A stretch of 64,000 nucleotides of DNA, taken from the NCBI RefSeq assembly GCF_036186745.1, contig NZ_CP108086.1, positions 6,820,001 to 6,884,000 on the forward strand, given 5' to 3'. Below, piece by piece: positions 39,705 to 48,619 of this stretch. This DNA comes from Microbispora hainanensis (GTDB taxonomy: Bacteria > Actinomycetota > Actinomycetes > Streptosporangiales > Streptosporangiaceae). Below the pieces are notes generated by a model. It ran no database searches. It saw only the letters and a list, made by a program, of their open reading frames with translations, and was not told the DNA's origin. How positions within the stretch are numbered: the first letter of the stretch is position 1; each line of letters begins with the position of its first letter. The translations under genes were made by a program, and so were the position numbers.

Positions 39705-40469
39705 ATGAATCTCGCCAACAGTTCGGCCGTCGTGACCGGAGGCGCCTCCGGTCTCGGCCTGGCCACGGTGCGGCGGCTGACGAAGGCCGGTGTCTTCGTC
39801 GTCATCGCCGACCTGCCGACCTCGGCGGGCACCGAGGTCGCCGCCGGGTTCGACGGGCAGGCGGCCTTCGTCCCCGCCGACGTGACCGACCCCGAGGCGC
39901 TGTCGGCCGCCTTCGACAAGGCCGAGGAGCACGGCCCGCTGCGTACGCTGGTGCACTGCGCCGGCCGCGGCGCCACGGTGCGGGTGGTCGAACGCGACGG
40001 CAACCCCGGCTCGCTGGAGGTCTATGAGAACATCGTCCGGATCAACCTCGTCGGGACCTTCAACGCGCTGCGGCTCGCGGCGGCGCGGATGGTCGCGAAC
40101 GAGCCGGTCGACGGCGAGCGAGGGGTCTGCGTGCTCACCGCGTCGGTCGCGGCGTGGGAAGGCCAGATCGGGCAGATCCCGTACGCCTCCGCCAAGGCCG
40201 GGGTGGTCGGCATGACCCTGGTGGCCGCCCGCGACCTCGCCCGCAAGCTCGTCCGGGTGAACACCATCGCCCCCGGCGTCTTCGACACCCCGATCATGAG
40301 CAGGCACCCGCAGGAGGTGAAGGACCGGCTCGCCGCCTCGACGCCGCACCCCGCCCGGCTCGGCCAGCCGGACGAGTTCGCGGCCCTCGCCCTGCACATC
40401 CTGGAGAACCCGATGCTGAACGGCGAGACCATCCGGCTCGACGGCGCGATCAGGATGCAGGCGCGATGA
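39705..40469 (+). CDS. SDR, 3-hydroxyacyl-CoA dehydrogenase type II (HSD17B10-like)
   Basis: 254 residues. GGASGLGLATVRRL, HCAGRGATVRVV, the Tyr/Lys pair in GQIPYASAKAGVVGMTL, and VNTIAPGVFDTPIM. The ending HILENPMLNGETIRLDGAIRM is characteristic of HSD17B10-like L-3-hydroxyacyl-CoA dehydrogenases. It sits directly between thiolase and enoyl-CoA hydratase, completing a beta-oxidation trio. It overlaps the hydratase by 4 bp. Confidence 0.92.
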   Translation: MNLANSSAVVTGGASGLGLATVRRLTKAGVFVVIADLPTSAGTEVAAGFDGQAAFVPADVTDPEALSAAFDKAEEHGPLRTLVHCAGRGATVRVVERDGNPGSLEVYENIVRINLVGTFNALRLAAARMVANEPVDGERGVCVLTASVAAWEGQIGQIPYASAKAGVVGMTLVAARDLARKLVRVNTIAPGVFDTPIMSRHPQEVKDRLAASTPHPARLGQPDEFAALALHILENPMLNGETIRLDGAIRMQAR

Positions 40470-41233
40470 GCGAGCAGCCGGTCCTCACCGAGCGGCGCGG
40501 CAACGTCCTCGTCGTCACGATCAACCGCCCCGCCGCGCGCAACGCGATCAACACCGCCGCCGCCGAGGCGATCGCCGCGGCCATGGCGCGCCTCGACGAA
40601 GAGCCCACCCTGTTCGCTAGCGTGATCACCGGGGCGGGCGGCACGTTCTGCGCCGGCATGGACCTCAAGGCGTTCCTCGCCGGCGAGCGCCCCTCCGTCC
40701 CGGTGCGCGGGTTCGCCGGCATCGTGGAGTCGCCGCCGGACAAGCCGATCATCGCCGCCGTCGAAGGGTACGCGCTGGCGGGCGGCTTCGAGATCGCCCT
40801 CGCGTGCGACCTCATCGTCGCCGCGGAGAACGCCAAATTCGGGCTGCCGGAGGTGAAGCGCAGCCTGGTCGCGGGCGGCGGCGGTCTCATGCGGCTGTCG
40901 GAGCGCATCCCCTACTACAAGGCGATGGAATGGGCCCTCACCGGTGACCTCGTCGACGCGGCCCGCGCCGACGAGGCCGGTCTGATCAACCGGCTCGTCC
41001 CCGCCGGGCAGGCGCTGGAGGCCGCGCTCGAACTGGCCGGCCGCATCGCGGCCAACGGGCCGCTGGCCGTACGCGCCAGCAAGCAGATCATCATGAAGGC
41101 CCGCGACTGGGACTCGTCCGTCGCCTTCGACGAGCAGCGTAAGCTCTCCGAGCCGGTGCGCTCCTCGGAGGACGCCCGTGAGGGTGCCCGGGCCTTCACC
41201 GAGAAGCGAGCGCCGCGGTGGCGCGGACGTTGA
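40466..41233 (+). CDS. Enoyl-CoA hydratase/isomerase (crotonase)
   Basis: 255 residues. Oxyanion-hole motifs are TFCAGMDLKAFL and EGYALAGGFEIALACDLIVA, and the catalytic region FGLPEVKRSLVAGGG carries a Glu. ATG 40466 overlaps the SDR stop (ATGA). It hydrates the enoyl-CoA made by the acyl-CoA dehydrogenases. Confidence 0.93.
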   Translation: MSEQPVLTERRGNVLVVTINRPAARNAINTAAAEAIAAAMARLDEEPTLFASVITGAGGTFCAGMDLKAFLAGERPSVPVRGFAGIVESPPDKPIIAAVEGYALAGGFEIALACDLIVAAENAKFGLPEVKRSLVAGGGGLMRLSERIPYYKAMEWALTGDLVDAARADEAGLINRLVPAGQALEAALELAGRIAANGPLAVRASKQIIMKARDWDSSVAFDEQRKLSEPVRSSEDAREGARAFTEKRAPRWRGR

Positions 41234-41273
41234 CCAACTCCTCCTTGCATCGGACATCTGAGAGGCGTGTGAC

Positions 41274-42308
41274 ATGGAGTTCGGCATCCTCATGGGCGAC
41301 GAGCGGGTCGAGGTGCCTCCGCGCGAGCACCTCGACCTGCTGCTGCGCGTGGCCGAGGCCGCGCAGCGCAACGGCTTCACCTATCTGACGATCGGGCAGC
41401 ACTTCCTGTACGACGGCTACCGGTGGATGCAGCCGGTGCCCCTGCTGTCCCGGCTGTCGGCCGAGCTCGACGAGGGCGTGCGGCTCGGGACGAGCATCAT
41501 CATCGGCCCGCTTTACCACCCGATCATGCTGGCCGAGGAGCTGGCCACACTCGACATCCTGACCGGCGGCAGGCTCGTGGTCGCGGTCGGCACCGGCTAC
41601 CTGCCGCACGAGTACGAGCGGATGGGCGTGCCCTTCAAGGAGCGCTACCAGCGCCTGGAGGAGTCGCTCAACCTCCTGCGGCAGCTCTGGTCGCAGGACC
41701 GGGTGACGTTCTCCGGCAAGTTCTGGCAGATCGAGGACGCGCCGGTGCACATCAAGCCGCTGCAGCAGCCGGCTCCGCCGATCTGGCTGGGCGCGCAGAA
41801 GGAGTTCGGCGTGCGCCGCGCCGCGAGGCTGGGCGAGACGTGGACGGTGACGCCGCAGCAGACGGTTGAGCAGACCGACGCGCTCGCCCGGGTGTTCGCC
41901 GCCGAGCGCAACGCCCTCGGGCTGCCGCTCAACCAGCTTCCGCTGCGCCGCGAGCTGATGATCGGCGCGGACCGCGACGACGCGCTGAACCGCTTCGCCG
42001 CCGTCGCCCGCGGCAAGTACGAGGCGTACGCCGACCGGGGCATGCAGGCCCTGTCGCAGGAGCAGGTGCGGGCGCGGTTCAACGCCACCGTCCAGGACCA
42101 CGTGATCCTGGGTGACGCGGAGGAGTGCCGGCAGCAGATCCGCGAGGTGGCCCAGCGGCTGCCGATCGGGCCGCTGCTGGTGCGCCCGCACTGGCCCGGC
42201 ATGTCGGCCGACGAGGCCGTGGCCTGGCTCGACGAGGTCGGCCGGGAGATCGTCGAGCCGCTGCGCGAGGTGCAGCCGGTGAAGTTCGCCGACTTCCTCA
42301 ACCCTTGA
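41274..42308 (+). CDS. LLM class flavin-dependent oxidoreductase (luciferase-like)
   Basis: 344 residues, a bacterial luciferase-like TIM barrel: TYLTIGQHFLYDGYRWMQP, LGTSIIIGPLYHPIMLAEELATLDILTGGRLVVAVGTGY, and IWLGAQKEFGVRRAARLGETW. It uses FMN or F420, probably as a monooxygenase or dehydrogenase on a ketone or alicyclic intermediate. It is the last gene of the thiolase operon, with a strong terminator downstream. Confidence 0.88.
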   Translation: MEFGILMGDERVEVPPREHLDLLLRVAEAAQRNGFTYLTIGQHFLYDGYRWMQPVPLLSRLSAELDEGVRLGTSIIIGPLYHPIMLAEELATLDILTGGRLVVAVGTGYLPHEYERMGVPFKERYQRLEESLNLLRQLWSQDRVTFSGKFWQIEDAPVHIKPLQQPAPPIWLGAQKEFGVRRAARLGETWTVTPQQTVEQTDALARVFAAERNALGLPLNQLPLRRELMIGADRDDALNRFAAVARGKYEAYADRGMQALSQEQVRARFNATVQDHVILGDAEECRQQIREVAQRLPIGPLLVRPHWPGMSADEAVAWLDEVGREIVEPLREVQPVKFADFLNP

Positions 42309-42385
42309 CCAGACGTGCCCGGGCGGCTGCTTGGCCGTCCTCAGGGGCGGCAGCGGGTTGCTCTGGGCCGCCGCGCCGGGCATGC

Positions 42386-42422
42386 GGGCGAGGGCGTCCG
42401 ATCGTCGTGGACGCCCTCGCCC
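42386..42422 (+). terminator. Strong intrinsic terminator
   Basis: Perfect 14-bp arms GGGCGAGGGCGTCC / GGACGCCCTCGCCC (42386-42399, 42409-42422), a 9-nt loop, then GTCGTTTT. It ends the thiolase operon. The rest of 42309-42553 holds no gene. Confidence 0.85.
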
Positions 42423-42553
42423 GTCGTTTTCCGCAACCCTGCGCGAAAAACCTGCGTAAAACGCCGCCGCCCCGTGCGACGTGCCGGGGCGAGGTCGTAC
42501 GGGGCGGATTCGGCCGCTGGAACGTTCTACAGGCGGACGCTGACGCGTAGTTC

Positions 42554-43117
42554 CTACACGTAGTCCCTGAGGAACGAGTTGCCCGACTCGGAGTACAGGA
42601 CCTCCGGCCAGTCGGCCGGGCGGCGGTCGCCGTACGCCCGCATGCTGTCGCGGTCACCCAGCCCCCCAGGGAGTTCGGCGATGGGCATGTAGTACATGTA
42701 CGACATCAGGCGATCCGCGAAGCGCCACTTGCCGTCCACGCGGCGATAGACGTCCTTGTATCTGAGCGCGACCTGCATGGCGACGCCGTCCCGGGTCACC
42801 TCCGCGTGCGAGGCGAGGAGCCCGGTCGCCATGTCGGGGTCGTTCGCGTCGAAGCGGATCACGTGACCGTGCGAGAAGTGGTTCGTGGGCCCGAGCGCGG
42901 CGAAGCGGCCGAGGTAGGTCTTCACGATTTCCTCGATGCCCTCCGCGGCGAAGACGCCGTCCTGTGAGCGGAGCGTCGCGTCCTCGCAGAAGATCTGCCG
43001 GATGCCCTCCTCGTCGCGCTCGTCCATGATGAAGCCGTACAGCACGGCCAGCTCCTCGATCGCCTTGCGGTCCTCGAGCCGCCTGACGCGGTCCTCCAGG
43101 GAACTCACTGCCGACAT
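42554..43117 (-). CDS. SnoaL/NTF2-like protein
   Basis: 187 residues from ATG 43117, with AAGGAG 6 nt upstream. A nuclear-transport-factor-2-like alpha+beta cone: LEDRKAIEELAVLYGFIMDERDEEGIRQIF, then DATLRSQDGVFA, HVIRFDANDPDMATG and YKDVYRRVDGKWRFADRLMSYMYY. It is related to SnoaL/ring-hydroxylating-dioxygenase-beta-like hydratases or isomerases. The substrate is unknown. The 247-bp spacer upstream (43118-43364) shows no gene. Confidence 0.8.
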   Translation of the reverse strand: MSAVSSLEDRVRRLEDRKAIEELAVLYGFIMDERDEEGIRQIFCEDATLRSQDGVFAAEGIEEIVKTYLGRFAALGPTNHFSHGHVIRFDANDPDMATGLLASHAEVTRDGVAMQVALRYKDVYRRVDGKWRFADRLMSYMYYMPIAELPGGLGDRDSMRAYGDRRPADWPEVLYSESGNSFLRDYV

Positions 43118-43364
43118 CACTCACTCCTTCACGAGATGGGGTCCTGGACGGGTCGCCGGGTCATGCTGGATCGCGGGCCACGGGGCGGCGCGGGCGGGGC
43201 GTCCCGGCGGGTGGCGGGCGGCGGGGCGACGCGGGGACGACCGCCGGACCGTGCGCCGAAACGGCCCCGGGCGCCGCCTCCGGCGCAGGGTGACGCCCGG
43301 GTGCGATAGCGTCGCCTCGGTGTCCGAATTCGCTGGTCAGCCGCTGTCGAGGAGCGCCCCCGTG

Positions 43365-44606
43365 TCACTTGGCCTGGTCGTCCCGGGGCAGCCGGCGCGG
43401 GCCGGGGGTGAAGCGCGCCGGGATCTTGTGGAAGCCGATGTTGACACCCTGGCGGGCGTAACGGACCAGCCCGTCGAGATCGATCGTGTAGTCGGGCATC
43501 CGCTCCAGGATCTGGCCGATGAGGCTCTTGGCCATGGCCCGCCCCAGGTGAGAGCCGGCGCAGCGGTGCTGCCCGATGCCGAAGGCGGTGTGCCGATTGG
43601 GCCAGCGGTCGATGTTCAGCTCGTCGGGGTCGTCGAAGCCGGCCTTCTCGTCCCGGTTGGCCGAGGCCCACGAGAGCAGCACCCGGTCGCCCGCCTTCAT
43701 CGGGCAGCCCTTGAACTCGACGTCCTTGGTGACCGTACGGGCCAGCGCCTGCGTGGGCGAGAAGTAGCGCAGGAACTCCTCGATCGCGCGGTCGAGCAGG
43801 CTCGGGTCGTCGATGAGGCGCTGGCGGACGTCCTGGTGCTGGTAGAGCCACACGAGGGTCTGCCCCACGAGAGAGGCGGTGGTGCCGACGCCCCCCGAGA
43901 TCAGCAGGTCGACGATCGAGAAGACCTCGTCGTCGGTGAGCGGCCTGCCGTCGACCTCCTGCCGCACCAGGAAACTGATCGCGTCGTCGGCGGGGTTTTG
44001 CCGCCGCTCGGTGATGACGTCGGCCATCTGCTTGTGGAGATAGGGAAGGTCCACCTCGACCGCCCGCCGATACTCCGGGCTGTCGGTGAAGGCCGCGAGG
44101 GTGGCGCGGTGCGCCGAGGAATAGCGCTCCCACTCGTCGACCGGAAGCCCCAGCCAGTCGATCGTCACGATGGAGGGAACACCGATGATCTCGGCGAAGT
44201 CGCACTCGCCGGTCTCTATGACACGGTCGATGAACCACCTCGTGTAGTGCTCGATCATGTCGAGCATCCGGCCTACCGCGGCGGGAGCCGTGAGCATGTT
44301 GACGAGCTTGCGATACTTGCGGAAGTCCGGAGGGTCGATCTCGATCGGGATGTGCAGGACCATCGGCGTCTTCGGGATGACCACGCTCAGCCCCTCCCCG
44401 CCGTGGGGCGAACGCGCCGACGAGAAGGTGTAGTCGTCGCGGGCCGCCTCGAACACGCTCTCATAGTCGGACAGCACCCAGTAGCCGCCGTGTGCCTCCG
44501 TCCAGGCGACAGGGTGCGTGGCGCGCAGCGCTCGGTAGGCGCCGACGGGGTCGGCCGCGTGCTCAGGGGAGTTGTGGTCGAAATGAACCACCGGGCATCG
44601 GCTCAT
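43365..44606 (-). CDS. Cytochrome P450
   Basis: 413 residues. I-helix GGVGTTASLVGQTL, K-helix EEFLRYFSP (ExxR), and haem loop FGIGQHRCAGSHLGR with Cys349. The sequence is soluble, typical of actinobacterial class I P450s. It is divergent from a [3Fe-4S]-type ferredoxin gene, its likely electron donor, and shares operator site B with it. It probably hydroxylates the growth substrate or an early intermediate. Confidence 0.94.
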   Translation of the reverse strand: MSRCPVVHFDHNSPEHAADPVGAYRALRATHPVAWTEAHGGYWVLSDYESVFEAARDDYTFSSARSPHGGEGLSVVIPKTPMVLHIPIEIDPPDFRKYRKLVNMLTAPAAVGRMLDMIEHYTRWFIDRVIETGECDFAEIIGVPSIVTIDWLGLPVDEWERYSSAHRATLAAFTDSPEYRRAVEVDLPYLHKQMADVITERRQNPADDAISFLVRQEVDGRPLTDDEVFSIVDLLISGGVGTTASLVGQTLVWLYQHQDVRQRLIDDPSLLDRAIEEFLRYFSPTQALARTVTKDVEFKGCPMKAGDRVLLSWASANRDEKAGFDDPDELNIDRWPNRHTAFGIGQHRCAGSHLGRAMAKSLIGQILERMPDYTIDLDGLVRYARQGVNIGFHKIPARFTPGPRRLPRDDQAK

Positions 44607-44637
44607 CAGATGCACTCTTCCTTTCGAAGGCTTCCGG

Positions 44638-44660
44638 CATATGGTAATCATGGTTATACT
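44638..44660. promoter_or_regulatory. Operator site B between P450 and ferredoxin
   Basis: CATATGGTAATCAT then GGTTATACT. The core ATGGTAATCAT (44641-44651) is identical to the one in sites A and C, and the following (G/C)TTAT also matches site C. It lies in the 104-bp divergent spacer. Confidence 0.6.
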
Positions 44661-44710
44661 GAATTCGGATGTCAATAACCCAGCGCCGATTGCGGCCACG
44701 AGGAGGAGCC

Positions 44711-44905
44711 ATGCGGGTGTCCGTCGACCTGAACGTCTGCCAGGGGCACGGGGTCTGCTACATGACCAACCCGGAGATCTTCCAGCCACGGGAGGAGGAC
44801 GGTCAGGCGCTTGTCGTCATCGATGAGATCCCCGCCGACCTTCAGGACGCCGCGGTCCTCGCTCAGCAGAGCTGCCCCGAGCGCGCCATCAGCGTCACGG
44901 AATGA
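44711..44905 (+). CDS. [3Fe-4S]-type ferredoxin, P450 partner
   Basis: 64 residues, ATG preceded by AGGAGGAG. The cluster motif is C10-x2-H13-x2-C16 followed by C55-P (CQGHGVC; SCPERAI), the CxxHxxC(n)CP pattern of P450-linked ferredoxins with His in place of one cluster Cys. It is acidic overall. Confidence 0.92.
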   Translation: MRVSVDLNVCQGHGVCYMTNPEIFQPREEDGQALVVIDEIPADLQDAAVLAQQSCPERAISVTE

Positions 44906-44960
44906 GCCATCGCCCCGAAGCCGCCCAGCCGACGTACGGACAGGCACCCGGCACGCCGTC

Positions 44961-45010
44961 CGTGGCCGGCACCGTGGCCGCCACCGTGGCCGCCACCGTG
45001 GCCGGCCGCG
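44961..45010. repeat. 12-bp tandem repeat
   Basis: CGTGGCCGGCAC, then two copies of CGTGGCCGCCAC, then a partial fourth. It lies in the 172-bp non-coding spacer between ferredoxin and hydratase. Confidence 0.6.
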
Positions 45011-45077
45011 CCGACGACGGTGGGCGCGGGCACGCGGGGCCGCTCCCATCCCTCCTTGTTCCTGTGAGGCAGTTGCT

Positions 45078-45842
45078 GTGACAAGCGTCAAGACAGAGGT
45101 CGTCGGCTCCGCCTTGTGGATCCGGTTGAACAGGCCCGAGCGGCGGAACGCGTACGACGAGGCGATGGCCCGCGAGATCGCCGAGATCCTGGACGATGCC
45201 GCCGCCTACCGGGCGGTGGTGGTGACCGGCGAAGGCGGGAGCTTCTGCGCCGGCGGCGCGCTGAGCAACCTCAGCCGGCCGACGAAGAGCGAGATGCGTC
45301 GACTGTACAGCGCCTCACTGAAGCTGTTCGACGCGGTGCGTGGTTGCCCGCGTCCGGTGATCGCGGCGGTCAACGGCCCCGCGGCCGGCGGCGGCAACGA
45401 GCTTATCGTCGCGTGCGACCTGGCCGTGGCCGGGCGCTCGGCCACGTTCGGCCAGACCGGCCCGCGCGTCGGCAGCGCACCGGTGACCGGGGCGACGAAC
45501 GTCATGGGCGTCCAGATCGGCGAGAAGCGCGCCAAGGAGCTGTCGCTGCTGTGCCGCCGCTACTCCGCCGAGCAGGCGCTCGACATGGGCCTGGTCAACG
45601 CGGTCGTGGACGACGACCAGGTCGAGGCGACCGCCCGCGCGTGGTGTGAGGAGCTCGCCGCGCTCAGCCCCCGCTACCTCGAGATCGCGAAGATCAGCTC
45701 GAACATCTGGTGGAACGCCGCGCGCGACTCCTTCAGCAACGGCGTGGGCATGCTCATCCAGGCCATCGGCAGTGAGGACATGATCGAGGGCGCCACGGCC
45801 TTCCTCGAAAAGCGCAAGCCGACGTTCGCCGCCCCCGAGTAG
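45078..45842 (+). CDS. Crotonase-family protein, MenB/BadI-like
   Basis: 254 residues from GTG 45078. Oxyanion-hole segments are SFCAGGALSNLS and NGPAAGGGNELIVACDLAVAGRSATFGQTGPRVGSAP. The FGQTGP-x-VGS segment is typical of MenB (naphthoyl-CoA synthase) and ring-opening relatives such as BadI and EchA20, rather than of simple enoyl-CoA hydratases. A ring-cleaving hydrolase role is possible (inference). Confidence 0.85.
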   Translation: MTSVKTEVVGSALWIRLNRPERRNAYDEAMAREIAEILDDAAAYRAVVVTGEGGSFCAGGALSNLSRPTKSEMRRLYSASLKLFDAVRGCPRPVIAAVNGPAAGGGNELIVACDLAVAGRSATFGQTGPRVGSAPVTGATNVMGVQIGEKRAKELSLLCRRYSAEQALDMGLVNAVVDDDQVEATARAWCEELAALSPRYLEIAKISSNIWWNAARDSFSNGVGMLIQAIGSEDMIEGATAFLEKRKPTFAAPE

Positions 45843-45852
45843 CGTCCGGTCA

Positions 45853-45893
45853 CGTGCGGGCCCCCGGCGAACGCTCCGCCGGGGGCCCGCACG
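45853..45893. terminator. Bidirectional terminator
   Basis: Perfect 17-bp arms (45853-45869, 45877-45893; CGTGCGGGCCCCCGGCG and complement) around a 7-nt loop, then TCTTCTC. It lies between the convergent hydratase and livG genes. Confidence 0.85.
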
Positions 45894-45898
45894 TCTTC

Positions 45899-46681
45899 TC
45901 ACGCCTGCGCGTGCCCGCGGCCGTGCCGGCTGCCGAGGTACGCCTCCTGCACCGCCGGGTGGCGGACCACGGCCCGCGGCTCGCCTTCCGCGATCAGCTT
46001 GCCCGTGGTCATCGCGAAAAGATGATCGCAGGTGTCCACCATCATCTGAACGTCGTGCTCGATGATGAGCTGGGTCAGCCCCTCGGCCTGGAGCCCGCGC
46101 ATCAATGCCGAGATGTCCTCGCGCTCCTGCCGGTTCATGCCCGCCGTGGGCTCGTCGAGGAGCAGCAGGCGGGGGTTCATCGCGATCGCCCGGGCGATCT
46201 CCACCCGCCGCTGCATGCCGTACGAGAGCTCGGTGGGGCGCAGGCTCTGCACCTTCGTGAGCCCGATGCGCTCGATGGCCTGGTCGACCCGTTCCGCGAC
46301 GGCCCGGCGGGCGGCGCGGCCCCTGATGAGGTGGTCGTCCGTGGCGAGCAGCACGTTCTCCCGCACGGTGCGGTCCTCCAGGAGCCGTACGGTCTGGAAG
46401 GTGCGCGCGATGCCGCGCCCGGCCATCGCCCTGGGCGGCTCGTGATGGTACGGCTCGCCGCCGAACAGCAGCTCGCCGCGGGTCAGCCGGACCAGCCGCG
46501 TGACGGCGGCGAGCATCGTGCTCTTGCCCGATCCGTTCGGGCCGAGCACCCCGAAGATTTTGCCGGCGGTGAGCGAGAACGACAGCCCGTCGACCGCCTT
46601 GACCCCTCCGAAGTGCACGGCCAGGTCGCGGACCTCGAGGACCGGGACCTCCGGTTTCGTCGTCGCGTGGACGGCGGTCAT
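45899..46681 (-). CDS. Liv-type ABC transporter ATP-binding protein LivG (cassette 1)
   Basis: 260 residues. Walker A GPNGSGKST, signature LSYGMQRRVEIARAI, Walker B LLLLDEPTAGMN, H-loop IIEHDVQMM. The insert between Walker A and signature (ARTFQTVRLLEDRTVRENVLL) is typical of LivG. It is close in sequence to the LivG at 53924. This cassette has no LivF. Confidence 0.92.
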   Translation of the reverse strand: MTAVHATTKPEVPVLEVRDLAVHFGGVKAVDGLSFSLTAGKIFGVLGPNGSGKSTMLAAVTRLVRLTRGELLFGGEPYHHEPPRAMAGRGIARTFQTVRLLEDRTVRENVLLATDDHLIRGRAARRAVAERVDQAIERIGLTKVQSLRPTELSYGMQRRVEIARAIAMNPRLLLLDEPTAGMNRQEREDISALMRGLQAEGLTQLIIEHDVQMMVDTCDHLFAMTTGKLIAEGEPRAVVRHPAVQEAYLGSRHGRGHAQA

Positions 46682-46682
46682 G

Positions 46683-47639
46683 TCAGCGGCCCTCCCCGGG
46701 TACGGCGAGTTCGTCGAACTCACGACCTGTTACGGCGCCGGGGCCCGCGCCCGGCCCGCCCGCGCCCTGCTCACCGTCGGCCGCACCGCCGCGGCGCCCG
46801 CTGCGCAGCCTGCGAAAGAGGCCGGTGGCGAGGCCGAGCACGCCGCCCGGCAGATAGAGGGCGGCCAGGACCACGACGACGCCGTAGACGACGGTCTCCC
46901 ACTCCCCCACGAAGTCCAGCGCCTTCGGCAGCCACACGAAGATCACCGCGCCGATGAGGGCACCGGCCCAGGATCGGAACCCGCCGACGACGATCACGGT
47001 CAGCGCGAGGACGACGAGCTGGAAGTTGACCTCCGCCGGGGTGATGCTGGAGCGCAGCAGGATCGTGAGCGCGCCGGACAGGCCGCCCACCAGCCCGCTC
47101 ACCAGGAAGGACATCCGGCGGTAGCGGGACACGTCGACGCCCATCGCCGCGGCGAGCTCGGGGTCCTCGCGCACCGCGTCGATCCGCCGCCCCAGGCCGC
47201 CCGTCTCCGAGAGGGCGAAGACCACGACGACCACCAGGGTGACGGCGAGGATGCTCCCCGTGGTGAGATCGCCGAGCGCGCCGAACAGGCCGGCCGCCCC
47301 GCCGGTGAGGCTCCCGCCGTTCACCGCCAGGATGGCGATGATGAGGGTGAAGGCGATGGTCGCCATGCCCAGATACAGCCCGTTCAGTCGCTGGATCAGC
47401 AGCCCGAGCAGGCAGCCGGCCACGCCGGCGAGGAGCGTTCCCACCGCGATCGACGGCCAGGTCGGCATCTCCAGCCGGGTCATGCAGATGGCGGCCGCGT
47501 AGCCGCCGATGCCGTAGCAGCCGACACCGGCGAAGGAGAAGACCCCGACCCGCAGCGGAAGCTGGATGCTCAGAGCCAGCAGGAAGGTGGTCATCGTGCT
47601 CTGGACGAGCACAATGTTGGCCATGTACCAGTCGCTCAT
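46683..47639 (-). CDS. Liv-type ABC permease LivM (cassette 1)
   Basis: 318 residues, about nine helices. LivM motifs are GVFSFAGVGCYGIGGYAAA, LYLGMATIAFTLII, REDPELAAAMGVDVSRYRRMSFLVSG and FRSWAGALIGAVIF. ATG 47639 overlaps the livH stop. The C-terminal tail is Gly/Pro-rich and cytoplasmic. Confidence 0.92.
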   Translation of the reverse strand: MSDWYMANIVLVQSTMTTFLLALSIQLPLRVGVFSFAGVGCYGIGGYAAAICMTRLEMPTWPSIAVGTLLAGVAGCLLGLLIQRLNGLYLGMATIAFTLIIAILAVNGGSLTGGAAGLFGALGDLTTGSILAVTLVVVVVFALSETGGLGRRIDAVREDPELAAAMGVDVSRYRRMSFLVSGLVGGLSGALTILLRSSITPAEVNFQLVVLALTVIVVGGFRSWAGALIGAVIFVWLPKALDFVGEWETVVYGVVVVLAALYLPGGVLGLATGLFRRLRSGRRGGAADGEQGAGGPGAGPGAVTGREFDELAVPGEGR

Positions 47640-48526
47640 GTGCGCCGCACCTCCCGGCGGCCGAACAGCCCCTGCGGCCGGACCAGCAGCATGAGGAAGA
47701 TCAGTCCGAAGGAGACCGCGTCCGCCCAGGTGCCCCAGTTGTTGACGATCACGAACGTCTCCGCGATGGCGATGAAGTACGCGCCCGCGATGACACCGGC
47801 CTGGCTGCCGAGCCCGCCGAGCACGATGGCGGCGAACGCCTTGATCAGCAGAACGTCGCCGGTCTCCGCGGAGATCGCACCGAGCTGGTAGGTCAGCAGC
47901 GCCCCGGCCAGACCGGCCAGCGCCCCCGCCACGGCCATCGTGCCCAGGGCGAGAGAGGTGCGGTTCGCGCCCATGAGGGAGGCCGTCTCGGGGTCCACGC
48001 CGATGGAGCGCAGGGCGAGCCCGCGCTTGGACGCCTTGAGCCACCAGGCCAGCCCGATGCCCAGCCCGAGCCCGACGACGATGACGACCAGCGCCATCGT
48101 GGTCAGGCGCAGCCCGCCGACCTGGTAGACCTGCGCCTGCTCGGCCGCCGAGCCGAATCCGAACGGCGCGCCGTTGGTGAGGCGCTGGGCGATCGCCAGG
48201 GGGATGACCGCCACGCCGATGCCCGCGATCAGGATCTGCATCTCCGCGGCCCGGGGATTGCGCGCTCGCCCGAGGATCGACTGGAAGACCAGCGCCTGCA
48301 CCAGGCAGGAGATGAGCGCGCCGACGGCCGCGGCGAGCACGACGATCAGCGGCGCCGGCAGGGCGACGCGGTCCGCCACGAGATGCGCGGCGAAGGCCGA
48401 GAACATGAACGTCGCGCCGTGCGCGAAGTTGAGGACGCCGATGGTGCCCCAGGCGAGCGCCATTCCCAGCGCGAACAGCAAGTAGATGGAGCCGAGCACG
48501 ACCGCGTTGAACACGTCCTGCAGCAC
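47636..48526 (-). CDS. Liv-type ABC permease LivH (cassette 1)
   Basis: 296 residues from GTG 48526, with GGAAGG upstream. LivH signatures are GSIYLLFALGMALAWGTIGVLNFAHGA, RSIGVDPETASLMGANR and KAFAAIVLGGLGS, ending GLFGRREVRRT. It is very similar to the LivH at 55608, down to the same C-terminal end. Confidence 0.93.
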   Translation of the reverse strand: MLQDVFNAVVLGSIYLLFALGMALAWGTIGVLNFAHGATFMFSAFAAHLVADRVALPAPLIVVLAAAVGALISCLVQALVFQSILGRARNPRAAEMQILIAGIGVAVIPLAIAQRLTNGAPFGFGSAAEQAQVYQVGGLRLTTMALVVIVVGLGLGIGLAWWLKASKRGLALRSIGVDPETASLMGANRTSLALGTMAVAGALAGLAGALLTYQLGAISAETGDVLLIKAFAAIVLGGLGSQAGVIAGAYFIAIAETFVIVNNWGTWADAVSFGLIFLMLLVRPQGLFGRREVRRT

Positions 48527-48619
48527 GGCACCTTCCTTTCTTCCGGACGCCGGTCCACTGTGCTCATGGCCGGCGCGCATGGGCTGCCGGCCAGGAGCAT
48601 CGGTGGCCGAACTCGCCGA

